Shown here one piece after another: positions 49,417-60,959 of a stretch of DNA of 64,000 nucleotides. Below the pieces are notes generated by a model. That model was not told the origin of the DNA, did not search any database, and saw nothing but the letters and a program-made list of their open reading frames with translations. Both the position numbers and the translations under genes were made by a program. This DNA is from Oncomelania hupensis (lineage: Eukaryota > Mollusca > Gastropoda > Littorinimorpha > Pomatiopsidae). Location of the stretch: contig CM072513.1 of NCBI GenBank assembly GCA_036898135.1, positions 88,771,300 through 88,835,299 of the forward strand. Reading direction: 5' to 3'. How positions within the stretch are numbered: the stretch's first letter is position 1; each line of letters opens with the position of its first letter.

Positions 49417-51417
49417 TGCACCACTGCTCATTTTGGGAGCTGGTGAAGGAGATGTCAACACCATGACCACCATCTTCAACTCAGCTGTGACAGATGCCGT
49501 CAATGAGATCCTTGGCAAGCACCGCCCAAAGAAGAAACCGTGGATCACATCTGAACTTTTGGACCTTTGTGATAAACGAAGAGAGATGAAGAACACTTCA
49601 CAGGGAGCTAATGCCTACCGAAAAATCAACAATGACATCCGAAAAGGCATGCGCATAGCAAAGGAGAACTGGATAGAAGAGCAATGCCAGGAAATCGAGA
49701 ACAGTCTGAGCAAGAACAACAGCAAGAAGGCCTACCAGACTGTGAAGCGGCGGACAAGTGTTAAATAGCCCAAGCCTCCACGATCCAAAGCAAGTCTGGC
49801 ATAGAAGATCAAGAAGTCTTGGATAGATGGACAGAGTACTGCTCTGACCTTTACAACCACAAACCAAACGGGGACCCATCAGTTCTAGCATGTCCCCAGA
49901 GCAGAGAAGAGGAAGAAACCCTCTTAATTCTTCGAGAAGAAGCTGAGGCAGCAGTGCAATGACTAAAGAAGGGGAAGTCAGCGGGAGTGGACAACATACC
50001 CGCGGAATTGCTGCAAAAGAAATCTGTAACGAGATCTGGCAGAGAAGGGAGAGGCCTACACCATGGACCCAGTAGCGTATCATCACTATTCCGAAAAAGA
50101 GTAACCTTCAGGAATGTGAAAATTACCACACCATCAACCTCGTCAGCCATCCCAGCAAGGTCCTCCTGAAAATAATACCCAACAGGTTAAAACCCTAAGC
50201 TGAACAAACCATTGCTGAAGAACAAGCAAGATTCAGGGCAGGGCGAAGTACCACTGAACCGATTTTCAACCTCAGAAAAATCTGCGGGAAATACCTACAG
50301 CACTAACAATATCTATATCATGTGTTTGTAGACTTCAAGAACGCGTTTGACCGAGTCTGGCATGCAGCTCTGTGGACAACCATGAGAGTGTACAACATCA
50401 GCCCTAACATTTCTGAAGTCATCAAAAGCCTGTATGACAAGGCTTCCAGTGCAGTTCTAGGCAACATCGCCATCGGCAACTGGTTCAGACCAACAATCGG
50501 TGTGCTTCAAGGATGCCTACTCTCTCCAACACTCTTTAGCATCTTCCTAGAGCGCATCATGTCAGATGCCCTTGCAGATCACGAAGGCATAGTCAGAATA
50601 GGGGGTATAGCAATCTCCGACCTCCGTTTTGCGGATGACATTGATGGATTGACTGGAGAGGAACCAGAACTTGAACAGCTTGTACAGAGGCTTGACACCA
50701 ACCCCAGAACCTATGGAATGGACATAAGTGCAGAGAAGACCAAAATGATGACCAACAACACTACTGGCATAAACACGGACATCAAAGTCCAAAGCCAATC
50801 CCTCAACACAGTCCATAGCTTCAAATATTTAGGAGCCATTGTATCAGACAATGGGTCCCGACAGGAAGTCCTCTCCAGGATCGCACAAACAACTGCTGCC
50901 CTGGCAAGGTTAAAGCCCATTTGGAAAGATAGGACCATCAGTATACATTCCAAGGTCAGGCTGCTGCGCTCCAAAGTCATCTCCATCTTCCCATACGCTT
51001 GCGAAACATGGACCCTCGCATCTACAACGAAGAATACAAGATATGAGGTGCTACAGAAGACTTCTGGGCATTTCCTATACCCAGCGCATCACCAACAACG
51101 AAGTCCGACAGACCATCACACAAGCCATTGGACAACATGATGACATGCTTACAGTAATGAAGAAACGGAAACTCCGATGGTATGGCCACGTCACTAGAGC
51201 TTCAGGTCTTGCAAAAAAACATTCTGTAAAAGACGGTGCAAGGAAGCAGAAGAAGTGTGAGACCGAAAAAGAGGTGGGAGGACAAATCCGAGAATAGATT
51301 GGTTTGACACTGAACTAAGCCATGAGGGTTGCTGAGAACAGAGAAAGATGGAGTACGCTGGTTAAACGATGATCTATGTTGCCCCAACGACCTTTGAATT
51401 ACGGAATAGGATAGGAT
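49417..51417 (+). mobile_element. RTE-like LINE, copy f, longest copy
   Basis: About 2 kb. It begins in the linker between endonuclease and RT (a KKKPWITSELLDLCDKRR-like segment, intact ORF to about 49768). It then runs through frameshifted and stop-containing sequence (KKGKSAGVDNIPAELLQKK-like) to the RT core. From 50322 to 51140 a 272-aa frame holds FVDFKNAFDRVWH and RFADDIDGL. A later frame holds the C-terminus. Ends GGAATAGGATAGGATAG. The apurinic endonuclease domain is absent. Confidence 0.87.
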
Positions 51418-51817
51418 AGTAAAGGATAATAGGATCGAATTCTAATTTCTATCAATACCATTTCATCGCATTTTCACTTATTTTAAGACATATTGTTGGT
51501 TAATACGCGGATTCCTTTATTATTGTTTTGCCTAAAAGCTTTATTTGCTCTCCAATATTCCTTTATTGTCGCTTTTCGTTATCATTCAATATAAAATAAG
51601 ACAACTGTACTATCTTTTTCAAAGAATTTCATTGTGGGGTACAAACAGTCAACACAAATTCAGATCCCAATAACAATTTTAATTGACATTGAGAATAAAA
51701 TTCGTGTGTTGTTACAAATCCAATTATTGTGCGCCATGCAAGTAGACATTTGGTTGGATACAAATACAACTATGGCAACTTTATTATATTTATGAGAAGT
51801 TACAATGTGGTGTACGT
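51418..51817. other. Non-coding AT-rich spacer
   Basis: Nothing recognised. Confidence 0.5.
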
Positions 51818-52254
51818 ATAATACAATGAAAAACTACAGGATTATAATTTGTTTAGTCAAACAGTGCATCTCCTTCTAACTACAATCATTTAGTTCAGAC
51901 CCTTCAAGATTGTGTTACTGAGGTAAAATCTTGGATGTCAAACAACCGTCTCAAGCTAAATGATAACAAAACTGAGGCTCTCCTTGTTTCTCCGTCATCT
52001 GCAAACCCCTCTTCTCTTCCCTCAACTATCATATCACTGTTGGAACTACTTCTATTTCTTTTTCTGACACTGTTCGCGACCTTGGTTTTTTTCTCGATCA
52101 GGATCTCTCCATGCAGCAACACATTGCAAAAACATTGGGACGTATATGTGGGATGTATATGTGGTTGCGTGTTATTGACCAATGTACGCATGTTGTGTTT
52201 ACATTTGTTTGTGTAAAGCGCTTTGTGATTTTGGAAAGCGCTGTATAAATTGCC

Positions 52255-52326
<72 letters not shown>

Positions 52327-52441
52327 CATGCACACCCACAGACACACATTGTACAACTGGCTACATTTATTATCTGTTAATCAGACGTACAGAATGTGGT
52401 ATAAAACTGTTTTTAGTTCTCAAGGTACGAATCTTCGGCAT
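51818..52441 (+). repeat. Repeat family F, interrupted by a LINE
   Basis: Flanks 51818-51869 and 52326-52441 match, as one continuous sequence, the uninterrupted copy at about 58872-59037 (TACAATGAAAAACTACAGGA, CAGACGTACAGAATGTGGTA, GGTACGAATCTTCGGCATT). Confidence 0.85.
51870..52325 (+). mobile_element. L2/CR1-like LINE insertion with internal deletion
   Basis: RT-downstream segment VKSWMSNNRLKLNDNKTEAL, then after a frameshift DTVRDLGFFLDQDLSMQQHI, then directly a 3' terminus GTAAAGCGCTTTGTGATTTT and an (ATT)n tail (about 52258-52322). The C-terminal coding part is missing. Boundaries are fixed by the empty paralogous site at 58924/58925. Confidence 0.88.
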
Positions 52442-53000
<559 letters not shown>

Positions 53001-53219
53001 TTTATGTTTAGATCTAATTACAGTTCCTGTGCCTGCGTCTCTTTCCAGTTCAAATCAACTGCTATGAAAGCTGTCAGCCATTTGAGTTCGTTGCCATGGC
53101 CACAACAATAAACACAATAGAGTGACTGGTTGAATACTATGAAAATGCTAGAGGACTTCAAAATGAGGTTACCGTCCTTCAATATGTTATGCAAGGGAAG
53201 GTTGAAACGCTTTAGACTC

Positions 53220-53870
53220 TGTTACGTTGAAACGCGTACGAAAGTATGTCGGAAGCGCGCACGATAGATCTAATCGTTTCGTTTTGCAAAGTATTCAATA
53301 ATGGAGTTTATTTACCTTTGATTTGAGTTTGCATTGTTGTTAGGAGAGGCTTTGTATAACGTTGATGATTTGCGTTAGTCGATATTGTTGGAGAATTTTC
53401 GGGATCTGCATGTTTATTACTGTCGATAGAAATTTCCCGATGGATATCGAAGGTCGTGAATGTTCCCGGAAGTAGAGGAAATGTGTATGACGTAAGCCAG
53501 TGATGACGATCTTTAGTTCGATTGGTGGCAGTGCGTCATTTCTACTGTGTACCAAATTGTTCGAGAAAAGAGAGAGGTTATTTAATCGTGTGCCGAGTTG
53601 CTGTTGGGAGTGTTATTGTTGATAGTGATTTGGAAAGTAAATTTGAGAGTTGCTGTGAAAGTTGTTGAGTTGAGTTGAGAATTGTATGCAGTTGTTGGTG
53701 TGTGCTGAATAAAAGTGGAAAACTTCATACGTCGACTTTGTGACTTGTATGCTGCTTGAGCGGGTTGCGTGAATAAAAGAATCTGAGCTACACTCATCAT
53801 CAGTACTTCAGCATTGGGGCTGAATCCACTACTGATAAAGAAAAACACCATCATCGAACTGAGTGTAACA
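53220..53870 (+). repeat. 5' LTR of Gmr1 copy 2
   Basis: TGTTAC...GTAACA ends, AATAAA at about 53708-53713. Differences from the 3' LTR: position 53275 (G versus A at 57953), one near 53544 (T versus C) and one near 53779 (A versus C). Confidence 0.95.
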
Positions 53871-54401
53871 TTTTGGGGGTCAAGCCGCGATTCACGCCAT
53901 AGCCAAGGGTTCAACTGCTACAACAAGCGAGTCAACGTTACGAGAGGCAGTCATCGAGGGTAGCCGCCAACGAGTTGCGTCGAGAGGGGCCAACATACTG
54001 GGACTACATCCGATAGATTCGGGTTGACTGCAAGGGCGTGTAGTCGCCGAAGAGTTGCTTCGTGAGCGAACAACAGATCGGGACTACGTGGCTACCGTAA
54101 GACTACGTCGAGGGACAGTCTCGGAGCTACATCGCCAGTATTAGAGAGAGCGACGAGTGGACGTCGCGTCTACTTCAGCACAGGAGCGTGTACATCAACA
54201 CCAGCGTGGTGCAGCGTCGCATACGACGAGGACAGCGGGGCCTGCGTCAGCGAAAGCGACTAGTGGCAAGCATCAGCGCTACTGCAGAAAGCGTGCTGTT
54301 CTAGAACAGTCTAGAAAGGTACAGCACAGTCAAGAACTTTCCAGAAAAGAACTTTCCATAAAATAACTTTCTAGAAAAGAGCTTTCCAGAAAAGCATCAA
54401 G

Positions 54402-57400
54402 ATGGCGGACCTCTGGCAGAAAGGGGTTGAACTAAATCTAAAAGGCAAACAGCTGACGGAGTACGTCAAATTCCAGGAGAGGATACTGCGTGAAGAAAGA
54501 GAAGATGAGCGACGGCGTGAAGAAAGAGAATTTGAACTGAAGCGTCTGGAAATTGAACAGCAGCGGCAAGAAAGAGAAGATGAGCGCAGGCGTGAGGAAA
54601 GAGAAGCTGATCGTCAGTACCAGCTAGAGTTGGCGCGTATCCAGAACAATCAGCATGCGCCACAAGTCACCAACGACCATACGGCTCCAAAATTGCCAGC
54701 TTTCGTCGACGGGAAGGACCAGATCGACAGCTATCTGGCGAGATTCGAAAGGTTCGCCGAAAGCTCCAATTGGCAACCTCGAGACTGGGCGATTCGACTA
54801 AGTGCACTTCTGACAGGGCAAGCGCTCGAAGTTTACACCAGACTGTCGAACGATGACGCCAAAAACTATGACGTCTTGAAAGAGGCCCTATTGCAGTGCT
54901 ACAACTTCACAGAGAAGGGCTACCGTAAACGCTTCCGTGAATGCCGGCCTAAGTCAGACGAGACGCCAAAGCAGTTTGTGGAGCGCCTGTCGTCATATCT
55001 ACACAAGTGGGTGGAGTTATCAGGCGAAAGGAAGTCTTACGACAGTCTCCATGACCTGATCGTGAAGGAACAATTTCTCAATGCCTGTCACAAGGACCTA
55101 GCGACCCACTTAGAAGAACAAAAGCTGCAGACGCTTAAAGATGTGACTGAGGCTGCTGAAAGATATCTTATCGCTCATGGGAAAACCCTGGGGCCACCCA
55201 GCGCGACGAAACATTTTCAGAAGACTGGAAACCATGTGAACCAGATCCAGGGAAGCCAGACGAGCCAGAGACAGACAGACTCCACGCCTCCTCCCAGGGA
55301 AGGGCATTCAAGAGGCTGTTTCACCTGCAACGCTACAGACCACAGAGCGGCTAACTGTCCTCAAAACAAAAGTAGCGGACAGCGGGGCAGTACGGACAAT
55401 GCAGCGGTGGGCAACCGACAGAGACGTTTCTCCAATCAACGGCAAAACAGTAGATCTGACCATCAAGTGTGCGGCGGGAGTGTCATTCTTCCGAGTGAGA
55501 CCAAGCGCACAGCTACCCCTGCCGACGTGCAAGAGTGCATGACCGATGGCCAACTCCTCCTTGCCAACGGAAAATCCATCCCCGTCGTCGCCAGCGCAGC
55601 TGTGGCCGTCCAGAACAAGCCTGTTTCAAAGGGACGCGTCGGAAATCATGAAGTGACTGTTTTAAGAGACTCTGGCTGCAGTGGGGTCATCGTCAGAGAA
55701 GACCTAATCGCCAAAGAACAGTTCACTGGCGATTCTAACTGGACACTTATGGCCGACAGCAAATGTTTGAAAGCGCCAGTTGCGAAGATTCATGTCAACA
55801 CCCCTTTCTACACAGGCGAAGTAGAAGCGGTTTGCCTGAAAAAGCCGCTATACGATTTGATGATCGGAAATATCGATGGCGCGAGACGACCAGACGACCC
55901 CGATCCAAAGTGGAGTCCTGCCTCAACTCAACACGTCGAAGTTGTGGAGGAGGATCCATTGCCATTTCCCGATGGAGACCTTACAGAGCTGCTACGGGAC
56001 AATGTGGTTACTCCGGCTCAGCCCTGCCGACCAGAGATCGTCGGTGCCGTTACAACCAGGGCCCAGGCCAAGAGAGACAAGACGTCTACGCCACTGAAGG
56101 TCGCCGACAACTCTAATTTAGCTGCCATCGTGGACAGAGATAAGCTGATCCAGCTCCAGGAAGCTGATAGTACTTTAAACAAGTACAGGAACCGCCAAGA
56201 CCACGTGACCAAAGGCAGTGGTACGGTCTACTTTGAGGTGAAGGCCAAGATCCTGTACCGAATCTTCCAGCACCCGAGGGTCAACGGAGGGAAACCACTA
56301 CGTCAAGTCCTGGTACCGTTACCCCTAAGGCGCCAGGTGATGGAAGTAGCGCATGACTCAATCATGGGAGGTCACCTGGGTATCAAGAAGACGTCGGATA
56401 GAATCCAGGCGGTATTCTACTGGCCAGGACTTCATGCGGTCGTCAGCCGTTTCTGCCGATCATGTGACATTTGCCAGAAGACCATACCTCGAGGAAGGGT
56501 CCCTAAAGTGCCAATGCAGAGAATGCCTTTGATCGACCGACCTTTCAAGAGGGTGGCCTTAGACTTAATCGGCGAAATAAGACCTCCGAGTGAAGAAGGT
56601 CATCGGTGGGTACTGACTTTAGTGGACTATGCGACTCGGTACCCAGAAGCAGTGCCACTGAAGAAGATTGACACTGAAACTGTAGCAGAGGCACTGGTGG
56701 ACATGTTCAGTAGACTTGGAGTGCCCGAAGAAATTCTGACAGACCTCGGGACGCAGTTCGTCTCTGACTGCATGAAGGAGGTCAACAGACTGCTGAGCAT
56801 CCGGCATTTGACTACGACACCCTACCATCCGATGTGCAACGGGCTTGTCGAGAAGTTCAATGCTACGCTGAAGTCCACCCTGAAGAAACTGTGCAGCGAG
56901 CAGCCCAGACAATGGCATCGCTATATCAACGCCTTACTTTTCGCCTACAGAGAAGTACCGCAAGAGTCCACCGGCTTTTCTCCGTTCGAGCTGCTGTACG
57001 GAAGAACCATCCGAGGGCCGATGCACATCCTAAAAGAACTGTGGACGAAAGAAGTAGACACCCCAGAGGTGAAGAACAGCTACCAGTACGTGTTTGAGCT
57101 ACGGGAGAAGCTGGAGCAGACTCTCGAGATAGCCAGAGAAAACCTGAAGAAGTCCCAGGACTGTGGAAAGCACTACTATGATCGTAGGGCTGTGAACAGG
57201 AAGTTCAAACCTGGCAACAAAGTGCTGGTGCTGCTACCTACCGATCACAATAAGTTGCTGATGCAGTGGAAAGGCCCGTACGAAGTGGAGACCGTGGTGG
57301 GAATCAACGACTACAAGGTGAAGGTCGGCCAGCATTCCAAGATATACCACGCCAACCTCCTTAAGCTGTACGTGGAAAGGCCATCAGAGACTGTGCAGGC

Positions 57401-57578
57401 AGCAACAGCAGCTGAGATCGACAACAGCTTTGACTGCGTCGGACATCCGATGGAAGAAGGAGACAACGGAGGACGCACTGATTCCGGGGAAGCCCACGTG
57501 ATCATCGTCTTTGACCCTGGGCCGATGACGACCGCAACTGACGAGGGCGTCGATTCCTTGCGAACGAAAGAACATTGA
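54402..57578 (+). CDS. Gag-protease-integrase polyprotein, RT-less
   Basis: 1,058 aa. The start at 54402 has a favourable context (A at -3, G at +4) and matches the start of copy 1. Residues 1-87 are a Glu/Arg-rich coiled coil. A capsid-like region follows (WAIRLSALLTGQALEVYTRL and onward). The zinc knuckle CX2CX4HX4C is near 305-320. The protease active site is D423-S424-G425. The integrase HHCC finger lies at about 650-692 and its catalytic triad D721, D781, E817 keeps the D,D-35-E spacing. The GPY/F module is near 958. After that the frame leaves the copy 1 sequence and ends in about 47 residues of its own (GEAHVIIVFDPGPM and onward) with no RT motif. Product predicted to assemble particles, process itself and integrate DNA, but not reverse transcribe. 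Confidence 0.93.
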   Translation: MADLWQKGVELNLKGKQLTEYVKFQERILREEREDERRREEREFELKRLEIEQQRQEREDERRREEREADRQYQLELARIQNNQHAPQVTNDHTAPKLPAFVDGKDQIDSYLARFERFAESSNWQPRDWAIRLSALLTGQALEVYTRLSNDDAKNYDVLKEALLQCYNFTEKGYRKRFRECRPKSDETPKQFVERLSSYLHKWVELSGERKSYDSLHDLIVKEQFLNACHKDLATHLEEQKLQTLKDVTEAAERYLIAHGKTLGPPSATKHFQKTGNHVNQIQGSQTSQRQTDSTPPPREGHSRGCFTCNATDHRAANCPQNKSSGQRGSTDNAAVGNRQRRFSNQRQNSRSDHQVCGGSVILPSETKRTATPADVQECMTDGQLLLANGKSIPVVASAAVAVQNKPVSKGRVGNHEVTVLRDSGCSGVIVREDLIAKEQFTGDSNWTLMADSKCLKAPVAKIHVNTPFYTGEVEAVCLKKPLYDLMIGNIDGARRPDDPDPKWSPASTQHVEVVEEDPLPFPDGDLTELLRDNVVTPAQPCRPEIVGAVTTRAQAKRDKTSTPLKVADNSNLAAIVDRDKLIQLQEADSTLNKYRNRQDHVTKGSGTVYFEVKAKILYRIFQHPRVNGGKPLRQVLVPLPLRRQVMEVAHDSIMGGHLGIKKTSDRIQAVFYWPGLHAVVSRFCRSCDICQKTIPRGRVPKVPMQRMPLIDRPFKRVALDLIGEIRPPSEEGHRWVLTLVDYATRYPEAVPLKKIDTETVAEALVDMFSRLGVPEEILTDLGTQFVSDCMKEVNRLLSIRHLTTTPYHPMCNGLVEKFNATLKSTLKKLCSEQPRQWHRYINALLFAYREVPQESTGFSPFELLYGRTIRGPMHILKELWTKEVDTPEVKNSYQYVFELREKLEQTLEIARENLKKSQDCGKHYYDRRAVNRKFKPGNKVLVLLPTDHNKLLMQWKGPYEVETVVGINDYKVKVGQHSKIYHANLLKLYVERPSETVQAATAAEIDNSFDCVGHPMEEGDNGGRTDSGEAHVIIVFDPGPMTTATDEGVDSLRTKEH

Positions 57579-57800
57579 CTGTGTGGACGAACTAAGAATA
57601 TTGGTAATGACAGACTTGAAAATGAAAAACGTTGACTGGGTAAATGATCTGTGAACATTGACAGTATCCAGAAAGACTTGCAGATGAGAAACTTTGACTC
57701 TGTGTGAATGAACTGTGAACATTGACATTATCCAGGCAGATTTGAAGATGAAAACCATTGACTCTGTGTGAATGAACTGAGAACATTGATAGTGTTCAGA
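57575..57800 (+). repeat. 64-bp tandem repeat in the 3' UTR of Gmr1 copy 2
   Basis: About three and a half units containing GAACATTGAC, then ATCCAG, then GACTCTGTGTGAATGAACTG. Copy 1 has fewer units in the same place (about 4030-4125). Confidence 0.85.
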
Positions 57801-57878
57801 CAGGCTGAGATAAGTCTTAATTCTGAACTTTGTTTGTGCATTACGTTTCAACATTGTTGAAAGAAATTGGGTAAATTT

Positions 57879-57897
57879 CTTCTTGAGTGGGGGGTTA
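57879..57897 (+). other. Polypurine tract of Gmr1 copy 2
   Basis: CTTCTTGAGTGGGGGGTTA directly before the 3' LTR, identical to copy 1. Confidence 0.85.
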
Positions 57898-58548
57898 TGT
57901 TACGTTGAAACGCGTACGAAAGTATGTCGGAAGCGCGCACGATAGATCTAATCATTTCGTTTTGCAAAGTATTCAATAATGGAGTTTATTTACCTTTGAT
58001 TTGAGTTTGCATTGTTGTTAGGAGAGGCTTTGTATAACGTTGATGATTTGCGTTAGTCGATATTGTTGGAGAATTTTCGGGATCTGCATGTTTATTACTG
58101 TCGATAGAAATTTCCCGATGGATATCGAAGGTCGTGAATGTTCCCGGAAGTAGAGGAAATGTGTATGACGTAAGCCAGTGATGACGATCTTTAGTTCGAT
58201 TGGTGGCAGTGCGTCATTTCTACCGTGTACCAAATTGTTCGAGAAAAGAGAGAGGTTATTTAATCGTGTGCCGAGTTGCTGTTGGGAGTGTTATTGTTGA
58301 TAGTGATTTGGAAAGTAAATTTGAGAGTTGCTGTGAAAGTTGTTGAGTTGAGTTGAGAATTGTATGCAGTTGTTGGTGTGTGCTGAATAAAAGTGGAAAA
58401 CTTCATACGTCGACTTTGTGACTTGTATGCTGCTTGAGCGGGTTGCGTGAATAAACGAATCTGAGCTACACTCATCATCAGTACTTCAGCATTGGGGCTG
58501 AATCCACTACTGATAAAGAAAAACACCATCATCGAACTGAGTGTAACA
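57898..58548 (+). repeat. 3' LTR of Gmr1 copy 2
   Basis: 651 bp, followed by the TSD GACTC. Confidence 0.95.
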
Positions 58549-58553
58549 GACTC

Positions 58554-58871
58554 AGAGGGAAAACAATCGTCGTACCAAGGATGAAATGCGACGATGCGTG
58601 TCATTCGGCCTTTAGCCTACCAGTGTTTGCTTCGCACACTCGAGAAGTCTCGATTGCTCTATTTTGTTTCTGGGTGAGCAGGTCGGTTGATGGACGCGTC
58701 GATCGCATGCTGCTCATTTATGCCGATCGTTCCACCGCGCGGCTCGGGATTAGTTTAATAGGAATTGCGCAAAGCTACCCGTGTCGCGTTATTGTTCAGC
58801 AGTCCTGCGCATTTTCTGGAATATAACAGGAGGGAAATTAATAATACTAATAATAAGAATAAGAATGGATA
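58554..58871. other. Non-coding spacer
   Basis: Nothing recognised. Confidence 0.5.
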
Positions 58872-59037
58872 CGTTATACAATGAAAAACTACAGGATTAT
58901 AACTTGCATAGCCAAACAGTGCATACATGCACACCCACACACACCTATTGTACAACTGGTTATATTTATTTTCTGTTAATCAGACGTACAGAATGTGGTA
59001 TAAAACTGTTTTTAGATCTAAAGGTACGAATCTTCGG
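58872..59037 (+). repeat. Repeat family F, uninterrupted copy (empty site)
   Basis: Continuous version of 51818-52441. CAGTGCAT and ACATGCACACCC are adjacent at 58924/58925, where the other copy carries a LINE. Confidence 0.85.
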
Positions 59038-59059
59038 CATTGATCTACGCATGTTTCCC

Positions 59060-59255
59060 CCATATCATCAATCAGACTGAAAACGCGGCGATCTGTAACC
59101 AACACAAACGCTCCCAAGTTATAAACATTCTCACATATCAAAACAACAACAAAACACAAATCTATCATTCAATCATGTGGTGTCAAATCAGGCAGATTGG
59201 TGTTAGAAGACGGAGATGAAATCCAATTTGAGTTGTGAAATTTGAGATTGACTGC
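59060..59255 (-). mobile_element. SINE-A fragment
   Basis: ATCAATCAGACTGAAAACGC, GCGGCGATCTGTAACCAAC and TTGAGATTGACTGCA match the 3' half of SINE-A (12711-12935). No tRNA head and no ATT tail. Confidence 0.65.
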
Positions 59256-59329
59256 AAGAACATGGGGTCTGGAAGAGCAGAGAAATACTTTTCTCCACAA
59301 AGATAAACCTCTTCGGGGCTTCGCTGCTG

Positions 59330-59782
59330 TCAGTTCTGCTGTACCGCTGCGAGAGGTGGACCTTGACAGCTGGAAAAAAACAAACCCCGTATTGAAGCCT
59401 TTAAAATGAAATGCTACCGAAAAATGCTGAAAATCGCCTAGTACGAACACGAGGCCAACGATTACATCAGGAACCTCGTCACGTCACTTGCGGGCCCTAA
59501 GAAAGCCCTCCTTGCCGTAGTGAAGAGGAAGAAAGTTAGCGTGTCTTGGTCACATCACGCGGCAAGATATCATGGAAGACAACATTATGCAAGGAACAGC
59601 GGAAGGACGCACGAGCAAAGGAAGGGAAAGAACTCACTGGACGAGTGATGTCAAAACATGGACGGCGCTGGAAATATCAAGGCTCCTGACAACAGCAATA
59701 GACAGACTGAAATCGCGACCACTGTCCACGACCGCATCCCTCATATATTCCCAACAGCCTGGCAGGCTGAGGGATTAAATAG
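59330..59782 (+). mobile_element. RTE-like LINE 3' fragment, GATA-tailed family
   Basis: Frames with LYRCERWTLTAG, MKCYRKMLKIA and then MQGTAEGRTSKGRERTHWTS match the architecture of the GGATA-tailed LINE but not its sequence, so it is a second family. Frameshifted. Ends GGCTGAGGGATTAAATAG and runs into GATA repeats. Confidence 0.75.
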
Positions 59783-59935
<153 letters not shown>

Positions 59936-59947
59936 CAGCATTCAATA

Positions 59948-60352
59948 TGTTACGACCGAAGCTTCCAGATAGGTCTTGTAATAGCTAACTAACGATTCTT
60001 CTAACCTAAAGAAGGCTCTATGACGTAAGGTAGTGCGTAGTTCGGGTGACGAGTTTGGTTTTGATTGGGTGTTATTGCGTCATGCTGGAATGTTTGATTT
60101 CTTTTCTCGATTGCAGAGAGGCTATATAAGTAATGCACTGTGGGCTTGCAGGGATGATTGTTGTAGTGACTTTCGGAAAGCGATCTTGTATGCAGTTGTT
60201 GATGTTTGCTGAATAAAGTTGGAAAACTTCATACGATGACTCCTGCCTTGTTGCTGAGTGAACAGGTTGCGTGGGTAAACGAATTCGAGTTACACGTAAT
60301 CAAGACTCTAGCCTCGGGGCTGAATCGACTATTGATAAATAACCGTGTAACA
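59948..60352 (+). mobile_element. Solo LTR of a Gmr1-related element
   Basis: 405 bp, TGTTACG to GTGTAACA, with the 5-bp duplication CAATA on both sides (59943-59947 and 60353-60357). GCTGAATAAAGTTGG followed by AAAACTTCATACG is shared with the full Gmr1 LTRs. TATATAAG near 60122 is a likely TATA box, and AATAAA follows near 60213. The internal part was lost by LTR-LTR recombination. Confidence 0.93.
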
Positions 60353-60357
60353 CAATA

Positions 60358-60520
60358 CCTATTACTGAATAAAGAGAGGAAACTGGAGTACCCGGAGAAA
60401 ACCCTCAGTGACCTGAAAAAATCTAAGTTATATAAGTGTGCTCTCTCCGGGAATCGAACCGGCGACTTTTGATGTAGGACGCCGGTGACTAACCCACTGT
60501 GCCACCAGAGAACCCCGCGT
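60358..60520 (-). mobile_element. SINE-A head fragment
   Basis: tRNA-like head (60442-60516) with A box TGGCACAGTGG and B box GGTTCGATTCCC on the minus strand, plus the conserved body GGAGTACCCGGAGAAAACCC (plus reading). Tail absent. Confidence 0.8.
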
Positions 60521-60709
60521 TCAACTCCAGGCAGCCATTGATTTTCTTACAATTGTCACAGCCGATAATTTAAATATTTAAAAAAAAGAACACACACACA
60601 AAAACGTTCCAGCGAATCTTTAAGACTGGTTAATCTTTTACCCCATCCAAAATTCCTTTTCAGCTGATTTAAAAAAAAAATATTAACTCAAACATACACA
60701 TTCACACTC

Positions 60710-60711
<2 letters not shown>
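60521..60711. other. Non-coding spacer
   Basis: Nothing recognised. Confidence 0.5.
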
Positions 60712-60784
<73 letters not shown>

Positions 60785-60909
60785 ATGAAGATAGACAGAA
60801 TAATAGAGACACATAGAGACAAAAACAAAGAGATGGAGGCAGGGAGACAGAAGAGAGACAGACAAAAGCGGGATTGTACTTTGGCATTTCAATGAGTGAA
60901 AAGGGATGA

Positions 60910-60956
<47 letters not shown>
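60712..60956. repeat. (GA)n microsatellites
   Basis: GA at 60712-60776 and 60917-60956 with purine-rich sequence between. Confidence 0.95.

Positions 60957-60959
<3 letters not shown>

Larger units (their letters stand above)
53220..58548 (+). mobile_element. Gmr1-type retrotransposon copy 2, lacking RT and RNase H
   Basis: 5,329 bp. LTRs of 651 bp (53220-53870 and 57898-58548) differ at three positions seen by eye. The 5-bp duplication GACTC lies at 53215-53219 and 58549-58553. The candidate primer site (from 53871) and the polypurine tract (57879-57897) match copy 1. The single intact ORF holds Gag, protease and integrase. The RT/RNase H region of copy 1, about 1.45 kb, is missing. Because integrase precedes RT in this lineage, a 3' deletion leaves integrase intact. 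It could only move with RT from another copy. Confidence 0.95.

Noticed and set aside
48637..51417. Twin-priming 5' inversion of one LINE
   Set aside because: Each half has its own 3' tail and both contain the same 3' region, which a single twin-primed insert cannot give.
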